Of a stretch of 28,733 nucleotides of DNA, positions 16,663-23,813 are shown in pieces. The DNA is from Bacillota bacterium (GTDB taxonomy: Bacteria; Bacillota; Sulfobacillia; JAJZYS01; JAJYTV01): positions 3,101 to 31,833 of the forward strand of contig JAKAPV010000002.1 in assembly GCA_021806845.1 (NCBI GenBank), written 5' to 3'. Both the position numbers and the translations under genes were made by a program. Within the stretch, counting starts at the first letter, position 1, and the number at the start of each line of letters is the position of its first letter. The notes under the pieces are model-generated. The model was not told the origin of the DNA. It searched no databases and saw only the letters and a list, made by a program, of their open reading frames with translations.

Positions 16663-16771
16663 TTTCTCCGTCAGTGCAACCAATGCCGGCCGGGCCCGTT
16701 CCCCCGGGTATACAAATTTCCATTCGTCGTAAAGAGTCGTTCCAGTTCGGTTGGATACGCAAGCGCGCACA

Positions 16772-16818
16772 CAAAAACGAGATCGACCCTGCCGTCTCAT
16801 CGGCAGGGTCGATCTCGT
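16772..16818 (-). terminator. Terminator of tRNA-Glu
   Basis: A perfect 18-bp stem (16777-16794 with 16801-16818) and a 6-nt loop is followed on the minus strand by TTTTTG. It begins 8 nt after the tRNA 3' end. Confidence 0.9.
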
Positions 16819-16825
16819 GCAAATC

Positions 16826-16901
16826 TGGTGGCCCCAACGGGATTCGAACCCGTGTTCCCACCTTGAAAGAGTGGTGTCCTAGGCCTCTAGACCATGGGGC
16901 C
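16826..16901 (-). tRNA. tRNA-Glu (anticodon TTC)
   Basis: On the minus strand the molecule starts GGCCCCA, pairing perfectly with TGGGGCC before A-CCA. The D-arm has GGTCTAGAGGCC and the anticodon arm CCACT-CTTTCAA-GGTGG gives anticodon TTC. The T-arm has GGGTTCGAATCCC. CCA is encoded. The total is 76 nt. The sequence is very close to other bacterial Glu tRNAs. Confidence 0.97.
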
Positions 16902-16910
16902 AACAGCGAT

Positions 16911-16939
16911 ATTATACGCTGCTGCGGCAGTTTTGGCCA
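16911..16939 (-). promoter_or_regulatory. tRNA-Glu promoter
   Basis: On the minus strand TGGCCA (16934-16939) and a perfect TATAAT (16911-16916) are separated by 17 nt. The -10 box ends 9 nt before the mature tRNA 5' end. This is a standard stable-RNA sigma-A promoter position. Confidence 0.75.
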
Positions 16940-17005
16940 TTGAAAAACCTGTACTGATCGATTCCGCACCGACGGGCAGACTCGCCTTGAAGGGGGTGTC
17001 ACACG

Positions 17006-17227
17006 ATGCCGAATCGAAAGCCGAACGAGCAAGAGCGTGAGGAAGCTCTGGAGGACCTCAAGTTCGAGGTGGCCGATGACGTGGACGTGCCGCTCGAAGA
17101 GGACGGCGACAACGGTGATCTCACAGCGCGTCAGCTGGGCAAAGTCGGCGGCAATATGGTGAAGCGCCTGATCGAACGCGGTGAACAGGCGCTGGCGGAT
17201 GACGAAGAAGACGGGACGAGCGACTAG
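17006..17227 (+). CDS. Alpha/beta-type small acid-soluble spore protein (divergent)
   Basis: This is a 73-residue acidic protein. The two conserved SASP blocks are visible: L-K-F-E-V-A-D (18-24), the counterpart of the K-x-E-I-A segment that germination protease GPR cuts in the family, and L-T-A-R-Q-L-G-K-V-G-G-N-M-V-K-R-L-I (39-56), matching T-S-R-x-N-G-S-V-G-G-x-x-x-K-R-L. These proteins coat spore DNA and protect it from UV and heat. Here an acidic insert (D-V-P-L-E-E-D-G-D-N-G-D) and an acidic tail depart from the usual. AAGGGGG lies about 7 nt before the ATG. Its 3' end overlaps the convergent DUF1634-like gene by 4 nt. No convincing sigma-G promoter was found. Confidence 0.82.
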   Translation: MPNRKPNEQEREEALEDLKFEVADDVDVPLEEDGDNGDLTARQLGKVGGNMVKRLIERGEQALADDEEDGTSD

Positions 17228-17571
17228 CCGGTCGGGAGCACGAACGCCGCCACGGCGATCGCGGCCAGCGCGACCAGCGACAGCAGGACGGTGCGCGGGC
17301 GCCGGGCCATGATTGCCCATGCCGCGCCGGCCGCGACCGCCGCCACGGGGCCGAGCACCAAAAGCCACAGTCCTGCGGCGGCGAGTCCGTCACCGCCTCC
17401 GTGCAGCGCCGCCCGCAGCAACGCTGCCGCTCCGTGCGGCATCTTGTGCACCGGATCCACGAGGCCAACCACCATGCCCGCGATCGCCAGCACGAGTCCG
17501 GCGATGCCCAAGCTCGCCTCTGCCCAGAGCGCAGCGCGGCCAGGCCCCGCCTCGGAACGCGTAGCCCTCAT
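17224..17571 (-). CDS. DUF1634-like small membrane protein, TauE partner
   Basis: This 115-residue protein has three hydrophobic helices (about 20-38, 64-88, 95-113), with H-K-M-P-H-G-A in the first loop. Length, topology and position right after a TauE/SafE gene fit the DUF1634 family, which commonly pairs with such exporters. Its ATG overlaps the exporter stop (ATGA), so it is translationally coupled. The frame is open much further upstream, but that part is antisense-like Arg/Gly sequence and is rejected. The function is presumably to assist or regulate the exporter. Confidence 0.72.
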   Translation of the reverse strand: MRATRSEAGPGRAALWAEASLGIAGLVLAIAGMVVGLVDPVHKMPHGAAALLRAALHGGGDGLAAAGLWLLVLGPVAAVAAGAAWAIMARRPRTVLLSLVALAAIAVAAFVLPTG

Positions 17572-18317
17572 AGGTGATGCACCGCCATCTGTACCGCAAC
17601 CGCCACCAGGACGCCCGAGAAGAGGAGCGAGAGTATGCGCGTCGAGATCTTCTGCTGGATGAGCCCGGCCACTTGTGCGCCGACCGCTACGCCGACGACC
17701 GCGAGGCCGGCGACGACCGGATCGATGCGCCCGGCCCGCAGGTAGAGGATCCCCCCGGCAGCGGCCGTGACCCCGACCATGAAGCTGCTCGTCGCGACCG
17801 CCCGCTTCATCGGAAGTCCCAGGAGAATGTTGATCACGGGAACGTTGACCGGCCCGCCGCCGATCCCGAGCAGTCCAGAGAGGGCGCCGGAGACCAGCAT
17901 GAGCGGGTAGGCGATGCGCGGTCTCGGCCTCGCGGGGGTCCGCTCCTGGCTTTGACGGCGCAGCACGTGGCGCTGCAGCAGTACATACGCAGTGTAGAGG
18001 GTCAGCAGCAGGAAGACCGCCGCGATCACAGGAGCGCCTGCCCGCAGTCCGATCATGCCTCCGGCGAGGGCGCCGATGCTGGTCCATGCGACGAGTGAAA
18101 TGCCCAGTTCAGTGTCCGTCAGTCCTTGCCGGATGTAGGCGACACTGCTGGAGATCGACGTCGCCGACACGGCAATCAGGCTGGTTCCGACAGCCTCGGG
18201 CAACGGTATGCCAAGCGCAGTGGAGAGCGCCGGCACGAGCACCACGCCTCCTCCCAGCCCGAGCAGGCCCCCGAGCAGCCCCGCAAACAGCGCGACAGGC
18301 AGTACCCAAAGGCGCAT
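17568..18317 (-). CDS. TauE/SafE family anion exporter
   Basis: This 249-residue protein has about eight membrane helices in two repeats. Each begins with the family motif: F-A-G-L-L-G-G-L-L-G-L-G-G-G-V-V-L-V-P (about 11-29) and S-G-A-L-S-G-L-L-G-I-G-G-G-P-V-N-V-P. Members move sulfite, sulfoacetate or other organic anions. ATG at 18317 is preferred to the one at 18335 because GGAGG sits 9 nt before it. It forms a two-gene unit with the DUF1634-like gene. No sulfur gene is adjacent, so the substrate is unspecified. Confidence 0.9.
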   Translation of the reverse strand: MRLWVLPVALFAGLLGGLLGLGGGVVLVPALSTALGIPLPEAVGTSLIAVSATSISSSVAYIRQGLTDTELGISLVAWTSIGALAGGMIGLRAGAPVIAAVFLLLTLYTAYVLLQRHVLRRQSQERTPARPRPRIAYPLMLVSGALSGLLGIGGGPVNVPVINILLGLPMKRAVATSSFMVGVTAAAGGILYLRAGRIDPVVAGLAVVGVAVGAQVAGLIQQKISTRILSLLFSGVLVAVAVQMAVHHL

Positions 18318-18354
18318 TGCCAAAAACCTCCACATCCGCTAGGATCCGCTGCGA

Positions 18355-18413
18355 TGGCGGATTCCTAATCCGGCTTCGCGCCTCGGCTCGGGCACTCCTG
18401 CCAGTGCGGCAGG
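18355..18413 (-). promoter_or_regulatory. Structured leader upstream of the TauE gene
   Basis: The minus-strand leader holds two small hairpins: CCTGCC-GCACT-GGCAGG (18397-18413) and GGATT-AGG-AATCC (18355-18367). I cannot match it to a known riboswitch class. Confidence 0.25.
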
Positions 18414-18485
18414 TATCAATTCGGCGCGCGAGAAACTACTTTTTCGGGCTGCGCAGACTTTTTGTCATGTGTTGCCACTCTCCCC

Positions 18486-18511
18486 TGAAACAACATGGCG
18501 TTTCATTCGTC
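18486..18511 (+). promoter_or_regulatory. ECF sigma-type promoter of the sigma/anti-sigma operon
   Basis: TGAAAC (18486-18491), 16 nt, then CGTC (18508-18511) is the classic Bacillus ECF (SigW/SigM/SigX) promoter layout, placed about 40 nt before the sigma gene. It implies positive autoregulation. GTTTCA at 18500-18505 is the exact reverse complement of the -35 box and makes a 6+6 bp inverted repeat. Confidence 0.85.
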
Positions 18512-18549
18512 TTAGTTGTTGCAGCGGTTCTTTGGAGGGAAAGGCGAGT

Positions 18550-19119
18550 TTGATCCAAGATCTCGCCAATCTGAGCGACAAGGAACTCGTCGGCCGCGCC
18601 CAACGTGAGGACGCGCCCGCCTTCGGCGTACTCGTCGAGCGCTATGAGTTGCAGCTCCTGAGGATGTGCACTGCGCTCACGGCGGATCCCGAAGCGGCGC
18701 GGGAACTCGCCCAGACGACCTGGGCCAAGGCGTTCGAGGCGATCGGCAACCTGCGGGAGGGAGAACGTTTCTTCGGCTGGCTGCGGCAAATCGCCGTCAA
18801 CCAGCTGCGCGACGGCTTCAAACGTCGCCGCCTTCCCCAGGTACCATTCGACGAAGCGCTGCACGACAGTCCGGACGAGGCGGCAGGCCCGGAGGGCATC
18901 CTTCTGCGCAGCGAGCGCAGGACGGAGATCTCCCAGGCGCTCGCTACGCTCTCGGAACATGACCGTCGCATGCTTACCTTGCGCTATGCGCAGGACTTCT
19001 CCTACAGGGAGATCGCCCTGCAGCTGGGCACGACGGAAGGCACTGTCGCAACATGGCTCTACCGGGCCAAAGATCGGCTGAAGAAGGCGCTCGATCAGGG
19101 GAAGGGCGGACAGGTCTGA
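18550..19119 (+). CDS. ECF (sigma-70 family) RNA polymerase sigma factor
   Basis: This 189-residue group 4 sigma factor consists of region 2 and region 4 only. Region 2 includes D-A-P-A-F-G-V-L-V-E-R-Y and A-R-E-L-A-Q-T-T-W-A-K-A-F, with F-F-G-W-L-R-Q-I-A-V-N-Q-L-R-D. Region 4 has L-S-E-H-D-R-R-M-L-T-L-R-Y, then F-S-Y-R-E-I-A-L-Q-L-G-T-T-E-G-T-V-A-T-W-L-Y-R-A-K. The TTG start at 18550 is favoured by GGAGGGAAAGG upstream; no in-frame ATG is well placed. It is followed by its anti-sigma gene with a one-base TGATG overlap. A role in envelope or oxidative stress is inferred from the promoter type and the membrane anti-sigma. Confidence 0.95.
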   Translation: MIQDLANLSDKELVGRAQREDAPAFGVLVERYELQLLRMCTALTADPEAARELAQTTWAKAFEAIGNLREGERFFGWLRQIAVNQLRDGFKRRRLPQVPFDEALHDSPDEAAGPEGILLRSERRTEISQALATLSEHDRRMLTLRYAQDFSYREIALQLGTTEGTVATWLYRAKDRLKKALDQGKGGQV

Positions 19120-19688
19120 TGGCAACGCACCTCGCCGGACTGGAGATTTCCCGCTACGCGGATGGCGAACTCGCACCGGAGCCGACAGCGCGGCTCGAGG
19201 CACACCTCGCCGTCTGCGCGGATTGTCGTGCGCGGGTCCGTGCGGAACTCCTGGTCGGCGCGGATCTGCGCGCCCACTTTGCCGCCGCAGGGTCCGACCT
19301 CTCCGTCGCGCTGCCGCGCCGCACATGGCGCCCGCTGCGCTACGCAGCCGTCGCTGCAGCCGCACTGATCATGGGCATTGTCGTCGCACCGCGCCTCACA
19401 GGCGACCTGAACGCTCCCCAAAGTCCGGCGGGTGCAGTCAACGAGTATACGCTCTACGTGGCCGCGGGACGCGCTGGCCGCGCGGCCTACACAACGGTGC
19501 AGGGCTTTGTGGTGGCGTCGGGCAGCGGTCGCTTGAGTGTGCGGGTCGGGGCGCAGATCATGCGGGTGGATCTCCCCGCAGGTTACTCCTCCTCGCAGTA
19601 CCCGGTCGGATGCGCGGTGGTCGTCCACGGCCTCTCGCAAGGGCCGGATCGCATCGAGGCCGCCGCGATCCAACGCATCGCGCCTTAG
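19119..19688 (+). CDS. Zinc-finger membrane anti-sigma factor
   Basis: This 189-residue partner of the ECF sigma factor opens with an anti-sigma zf-HC2 domain: Y-A-D-G-E-L (13-18) and H-L-A-V-C-A-D-C (29-36; H-x3-C-x2-C zinc site). It is followed by one membrane helix (about 75-90) and a roughly 100-residue extracytoplasmic domain with strands such as V-Q-G-F-V-V-A-S-G-S-G-R-L-S-V-R. It should hold the sigma at the membrane until a signal triggers release, by proteolysis or zinc-site oxidation. The ATG shares its A with the sigma stop codon. The sensor domain is not recognised. Confidence 0.9.
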   Translation: MATHLAGLEISRYADGELAPEPTARLEAHLAVCADCRARVRAELLVGADLRAHFAAAGSDLSVALPRRTWRPLRYAAVAAAALIMGIVVAPRLTGDLNAPQSPAGAVNEYTLYVAAGRAGRAAYTTVQGFVVASGSGRLSVRVGAQIMRVDLPAGYSSSQYPVGCAVVVHGLSQGPDRIEAAAIQRIAP

Positions 19689-19704
19689 ACTTTTGGGCCA
19701 TTCG

Positions 19705-19738
19705 GAGCGCTACGCCAGTGCGTGGCGCTCTTCTTCGC
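19705..19738 (+). terminator. Terminator of the sigma/anti-sigma operon
   Basis: Stem 19705-19713 with 19722-19730 (9 bp, one G-U), an 8-nt loop, then TTCTTCGCCTT. It lies 17 nt after the anti-sigma stop. Confidence 0.6.
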
Positions 19739-19837
19739 CTTGGCACGCCTGGGCAAAGTTCCTTGTCCCTTGCGGGCGCCCCGCGCAGGAGATTGGCGAT
19801 CCCGCAGGAACTACCCTTCAGCACACCTGGGCTCCGC

Positions 19838-20122
19838 ATGCAGGGGGTGGCTCGACTGAACCGCAAGGCCAAAGTGGCTGCACTCGTCTTCGCCCTGATG
19901 ACGGTCGGATTGGTCGTATTTGGCTTCCTGGTGGTTCCGCCGGCGCAGCGCTTCCACTTCATGGGCTGGGCGGAACTCTCCCTCGGCGGTCTCTTCGTAT
20001 CTCTCGGCATCGATCGCCGGCAAAGCGGCTACGCCAGCGGCTCGCTCTACATCGGGGTCGGGGTCTTCCTGGTCGTGGTCGTACTTGTCGGCACGCTGCT
20101 CGCTCCCGCCCACGCGCACTAG
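19838..20122 (+). CDS. Small two- to three-helix membrane protein, unknown
   Basis: This 94-residue protein has hydrophobic segments at about 13-33, 44-57 and 70-89, a basic N-terminus (R-L-N-R-K-A-K, inside) and a His-rich end (A-H-A-H). I recognise no family. The start is uncertain: ATG 19838 lacks an SD, while the AGGGGGTGG that follows it would better serve GTG 19847 or the non-standard CTG at 19856. It lies between the sigma operon and the convergent APH-like gene, which it overlaps by 4 nt at the stops. Confidence 0.6.
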   Translation: MQGVARLNRKAKVAALVFALMTVGLVVFGFLVVPPAQRFHFMGWAELSLGGLFVSLGIDRRQSGYASGSLYIGVGVFLVVVVLVGTLLAPAHAH

Positions 20123-21129
20123 CCGCCTGGGCGGCCGGCGATCTCCGGCGGACGCGGCAGGCCGAGCGCGGACGCCGCCCACGGCAGCGCGTGCCGCAGC
20201 TGAGCGCGCTGGATGCCGCGCAGCCGGGGCAGACCCGCCATGGCCGGACGCCCCGCACGCGAGGCAAAGTAGCCCGAGACCGCGCTTGCCGCGGCAGGAA
20301 GTGCCCAAGCGGGCAGCTTTACGCCCCGGGCCTCGAGCGCGGCCCGGTATCGGTCCGCGAGGAGCGACGCACTTGGACCGCCCTCGCTTTCCAGACTCGG
20401 CAGGAAGGCCGCGATGTCGAAGGCGATCGGCCCCCGGCAGATATCCGCCCAATCGAACAGCACGAGCTGCCCGCCGCGGAACGCGAGGTTGTCGGAGCGG
20501 ATGTCGCAGTGCAAGAGTCCCCACGGCTGGTCTTGCCGCGCGAGCCGGCTTTCTGCCTCGAGTAGGGCCCCCAGCGACGCGTCCAGCCATCGCAGCGCCG
20601 CGTGCGCCTGATCGCCAAAGAGGGCTAGCAAGCCGTCCCGGTCCTCGCCGTGCGGGGCGACGCGCGCCCAGTTCGCGGTGAAGGCGTCTCCAAGGACGGG
20701 CAGGTCGGCCTGCTCCTCCATGCCGCCAGCATGGAACGCCGCGACGTCCTCGACCGCCCGGTACGAGAGCTCGTCCGTCCATGGCGGCACCCAGGTCGCC
20801 TCGCGCAGGTCCTCGAGCAGCAGGAGATGCCAACCTTCGCACCGCACCGCTCCGTAGAACGCGGGCGACCAGGGCCGGATCGCCTGGACCTCGCGGTAGG
20901 CGCGCTCCTCCAGCGGCAGCACGTGCCAGTGGTGCTCCGTTGCGCGCAGCCCGGCTCCCTTCGCGAAGACCCTGCGGCCGTCGGCGAGGGACATGCGAAA
21001 GGTCGCGCTCGGCCCGAAACCGCCGAAGACGCGAACGGCGCGCCGGACCGGCGCACCGAGCAAGCTTGCGATCTCTTCCTTGAGTTCTTCGGGCACCTCA
21101 CGCCAGAAGGGCTTTGGCTCGCGTTGCAC
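20119..21129 (-). CDS. Aminoglycoside phosphotransferase (APH)-fold kinase
   Basis: This 336-residue protein of the APH/choline kinase superfamily shows a nucleotide-loop-like F-G-G-F-G-P-S-A-T-F-R (about 35-45) and the beta-3 segment V-F-A-K-G (54-58). The catalytic loop L-L-H-C-D-I-R-S-D-N-L-A-F has the usual H-G-D-L-x-x-x-N, with Cys in place of Gly. The metal Asp is in V-L-F-D-W-A-D-I-C-R-G-P-I-A-F-D-I-A. GTG start with GGGGAGGG 7 nt upstream. It lies 32 nt downstream of the OCD-like gene in the same direction, so it may phosphorylate a small metabolite rather than confer resistance. Substrate unknown. Confidence 0.85.
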   Translation of the reverse strand: MQREPKPFWREVPEELKEEIASLLGAPVRRAVRVFGGFGPSATFRMSLADGRRVFAKGAGLRATEHHWHVLPLEERAYREVQAIRPWSPAFYGAVRCEGWHLLLLEDLREATWVPPWTDELSYRAVEDVAAFHAGGMEEQADLPVLGDAFTANWARVAPHGEDRDGLLALFGDQAHAALRWLDASLGALLEAESRLARQDQPWGLLHCDIRSDNLAFRGGQLVLFDWADICRGPIAFDIAAFLPSLESEGGPSASLLADRYRAALEARGVKLPAWALPAAASAVSGYFASRAGRPAMAGLPRLRGIQRAQLRHALPWAASALGLPRPPEIAGRPGG

Positions 21130-21161
21130 GCAGTGCCCTCCCCTCTTCCTTTGCCGACATG

Positions 21162-22073
21162 TTACTGCCGGAGGACCGCCTCAGCAACGGCGAGATCGAA
21201 CACGGCCGCCCCGACGCTTTTGAAGACCGTGATCCCCCGGCGCGGCAAGCGGGCGCCCGCGAGCGTCTTCAGGCCGCCCAGGGACACCTTCCCCGCTGCC
21301 GCCGCCTGCAGGAGGTCCCCGGCTTCGGCAAGCGCGCCCGCGACGTCGTCGACGAGCAGCTGGCTTGCAGCGGCGAGCAGATCCGGCGCGAGCTCGCTCA
21401 TTTCGGGCAGGTAGCTTCCCATTGCATTCAGGTGGATTTCCGCCGGAACGTCGTCGCAGGACAGGAGCGGGCGCAGCGCCGCCGTCGCCAAGGTCGCCGC
21501 GTGGGCACCCGCAACCGCAGCGGCCGGATCCTCGGCGATGCGGATCGTCACGCCCTGCAGTTCACCCCGCAGGCGCTCCGCGAGGCGCTCCGCGCGCTGC
21601 GGGGTGCGGTTCCAGATCCGCAGTTCCTGCAGGGGCGCCGCCTCGCAGAGCGCGCGTGCCTGATAGTAGCCCTGCTGGCCGGCTCCGAGCACCGCTCCGA
21701 TCCGGCTGCCGTCCGGTGCGAGCAGGGCGGTCGCATGCCCGGCCAGGGCTCCGGTGCGGATGCCCGTGAGCTCCACGCCGTCCAGCACCGCAAGCAGTTC
21801 GCCTGACGTTCGCTCATAGAGAAAGAACTCGCCGACGATCGCCGGCAGGCCGCGGTCCGGGTTGTCGCCGCGAAGATGGAGGACCTTGAGGCCGAGATGC
21901 TCCCGGGAGACGGCCGGCATCAGCAGAGAGGATCCCTCCGCGACGCCGAAGGAGGTCCGCACCGGTCCCGACAGGCTGCCGGCCTCGATGGCCGCAAACG
22001 CCCCGGCGATGGCCTGCCGCGCCACAGACGGCGGCAGGGCCTCGCGCAAAGCGTCCGAGCCGAGGTATCTCAC
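21162..22073 (-). CDS. Ornithine cyclodeaminase / mu-crystallin family NAD(P) enzyme
   Basis: This 303-residue protein has the family Rossmann motif I-G-A-V-L-G-A-G-Q-Q-G-Y-Y-Q-A (125-139), the substrate-side Lys in G-L-K-V (61-64; equivalent to Lys69 of Pseudomonas OCD) and R-T-G-A-L-A-G (106-112). The segment H-L-N-A-M-G-S-Y-L-P-E-M-S-E-L (214-228) has Tyr221 where true OCD has the catalytic Asp of G-G-D-C-P-G. Members lacking that Asp are often ketimine or pyrroline-carboxylate reductases or alanine dehydrogenases. GTG at 22073 overlaps the ureohydrolase stop (GTGA), so the two are coupled. Together they suggest amino-acid catabolism; deaminating cyclisation of ornithine is possible but not assured. 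Confidence 0.88.
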   Translation of the reverse strand: MRYLGSDALREALPPSVARQAIAGAFAAIEAGSLSGPVRTSFGVAEGSSLLMPAVSREHLGLKVLHLRGDNPDRGLPAIVGEFFLYERTSGELLAVLDGVELTGIRTGALAGHATALLAPDGSRIGAVLGAGQQGYYQARALCEAAPLQELRIWNRTPQRAERLAERLRGELQGVTIRIAEDPAAAVAGAHAATLATAALRPLLSCDDVPAEIHLNAMGSYLPEMSELAPDLLAAASQLLVDDVAGALAEAGDLLQAAAAGKVSLGGLKTLAGARLPRRGITVFKSVGAAVFDLAVAEAVLRQ

Positions 22074-23050
22074 GCGCGGGGTCCCTTGCGCTCCGCCATT
22101 CCGACCAGAAGGTGCAGGAGCGCCCAGACGGCCATGTGGGAGGACACTCCGTTCGGATCGTTCGGCGGGTAGACCTCGACGAGGTCGAATCCGATCACGT
22201 TCTCCTGCTGTCCGAGATAGTGCAGCGCGCGGTAGAGCTCGTAGGTCGTGAGGCCGTTCGGATCGGTGGGGCCGCCCGGGTTGAACGCCGCGTCCAGAAC
22301 GTCGCTGCAAACGGTGACGTAGACGCCCTGGGTGTGAGCGCTCGCGATCCGGTGCGCCGCTTCGACCACGCGGTCGATGCCCTGCTGGCGCACGTCGTTG
22401 ATGCTGAGCGTGGTCGCCCCGATCGACTGCGCGTATTCCTGCTGCTCGCGCATGTTGCGCGGTCCCCGGATGCCGAGGTGCACGAGGCTCTTCGTGCGCA
22501 CGCCCGGCAGCTCCGCAGCGCGCCGGAAGGGACAGCACCGGGCGTAGCGGTCGCCGTCATACTCGTCCTTGTTGTCGTAATGCGCGTCGAAGTGGACGAT
22601 GCCGACCGTCTCGCCGCGCCGCTCCGTGATCGCCTTGATGATCGGGTAGGAGATGGCGTGGTCCCCGCCGTAGGTGACGGGAAAGACGCCGGCATCGACG
22701 ATCTTTGCGATGCGCTCCTCGATCGCCGCAAAGCTCGCCGCGCGGTCCTGCATGTCGATGCGCACGTCGCCGCAGTCCACGAGCTGGAGCCGGTCAAACG
22801 CGTCGATGCCGTACTCCGGCAAAAAGCCGGTGTAGCGCGCCGACGCCTGCCGGATCGTGCGCGGTGCAAGCTCGCATCCGGACCAGGTTCCCCAGGTGAT
22901 CGTCCCTTCCCAAGGGACGCCGGAGACGGCGACGTCCGCCTGGCCGCGCAGGTTTTCCGGGTGCACGAACGGCTTGCCAAAGAGCGTCGGCGTGTCCCCG
23001 TAGAGCACGGGCAGCGCCGCCGCCTCCGACTTGAAGTTCCCCATCTCCAT
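22070..23050 (-). CDS. Ureohydrolase (agmatinase/arginase superfamily), atypical site
   Basis: This 326-residue enzyme of the superfamily hydrolyses guanidino groups to urea plus amine with two Mn (or Ni) ions. Visible ligands: G-G-D-H (H131), D-A-H-Y-D (D155, H157, D159) and S-D (D250). Departures: the first Asp of the second D-x-D pair is Cys248 (V-C-S-D-V-L-D), the H-G segment of agmatinase is R-C-C (171-173), and the P-G-T-G-T-P loop is P-G-G-P-T-D-P-N-G. The C-terminal V-E-V-Y-P-P-N-D-P-N-G matches the family. ATG 23050 follows TAGGAGAGCG; a second ATG at 23044 is also possible. It lies 7 nt after livF and is coupled to the OCD-like gene. Substrate uncertain (agmatine, arginine, guanidinobutyrate or other amidine). 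Confidence 0.88.
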   Translation of the reverse strand: MEMGNFKSEAAALPVLYGDTPTLFGKPFVHPENLRGQADVAVSGVPWEGTITWGTWSGCELAPRTIRQASARYTGFLPEYGIDAFDRLQLVDCGDVRIDMQDRAASFAAIEERIAKIVDAGVFPVTYGGDHAISYPIIKAITERRGETVGIVHFDAHYDNKDEYDGDRYARCCPFRRAAELPGVRTKSLVHLGIRGPRNMREQQEYAQSIGATTLSINDVRQQGIDRVVEAAHRIASAHTQGVYVTVCSDVLDAAFNPGGPTDPNGLTTYELYRALHYLGQQENVIGFDLVEVYPPNDPNGVSSHMAVWALLHLLVGMAERKGPRA

Positions 23051-23057
23051 CGCTCTC

Positions 23058-23813
23058 CTAGCTTTGGGTATCGGCCTCTTGGGGCGCCTTGACCTCCGGT
23101 TCGCCGCCGAGGTAGGCGGCCCGCACGCGCGGATCCTCCGCCAGCACCTGCGCCGTGTCCTGGAGCACGACCTGACCGGTCTCGAGCACATAGCCCCGGT
23201 CCGCAAGCCGCAGGGCCTGGCGTGCGTTCTGCTCGACGAGCAGAATCGCCGTGCCGCGCTGGCGGATCTCCTCGATGATCGAGAAGATCTGGCGCACGAG
23301 GATCGGGGCAAGCCCCATCGACGGCTCGTCGAGGGCCAGAACCTTCGGTTCGACCATCATCGCCCGCCCGATCGCCAGCATCTGCTGCTCCCCGCCGGAG
23401 AGCGTCCCCGCGAGCTGCGAGCGGCGCTCGTGCAGGCGGGGGAAGATCCCGTAGACCGCCTCTCGGCGCTCCTCGATGCGCTTTGGCTGCCGGCGGAAGA
23501 GGTAGGCGCCGAGGTTCAGGTTCTCCTCGACCGTCAGGTTCGCGAAGACCCTGCGGCCCTCCGGGACATGGCTCAGCCCCAGCAGCACGATCTCGTGCGC
23601 CCGCGCCCGGGTGATGTCCTTTCCGCGCAGCGTCACACTGCCGCTGCGCGCGCGCTCTAGGCCGGAGATGGTCCGCAGCGTCGTCGTCTTGCCTGCGCCG
23701 TTTGCGCCCAGCAGGGCTACGATCTCGCCCTCCTCCACCTCAAGCGACACGCCCTTCAGCGCCTCGATGTTGCCGTAGAACGTATGCAGGCCGCGCACCT
23801 CTAGGAGCGCCAT
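23058..23813 (-). CDS. livF: Branched-chain amino acid-type ABC ATPase (LivF)
   Basis: This 251-residue protein has Walker A G-A-N-G-A-G-K-T (36-43), the LivF-typical H-V-P-E-G-R-R-V-F (82-90), signature L-S-G-G-E-Q-Q-M (138-145) and Walker B V-L-A-L-D-E-P-S-M-G-L-A-P (158-170). It overlaps the end of the fused livMG gene by 13 nt. HAAT-class transporters carry Leu/Ile/Val, amides, urea or other amino acids. The neighbouring ureohydrolase suggests a guanidino or basic amino acid, which is an inference. Confidence 0.95.
   Translation of the reverse strand: MALLEVRGLHTFYGNIEALKGVSLEVEEGEIVALLGANGAGKTTTLRTISGLERARSGSVTLRGKDITRARAHEIVLLGLSHVPEGRRVFANLTVEENLNLGAYLFRRQPKRIEERREAVYGIFPRLHERRSQLAGTLSGGEQQMLAIGRAMMVEPKVLALDEPSMGLAPILVRQIFSIIEEIRQRGTAILLVEQNARQALRLADRGYVLETGQVVLQDTAQVLAEDPRVRAAYLGGEPEVKAPQEADTQS

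Noticed and set aside
17572..18087. Long upstream extension of the DUF1634-like gene
   Set aside because: Out-of-frame shadow of the TauE gene. The coupled ATGA start at 17571 gives a normal-sized family member.
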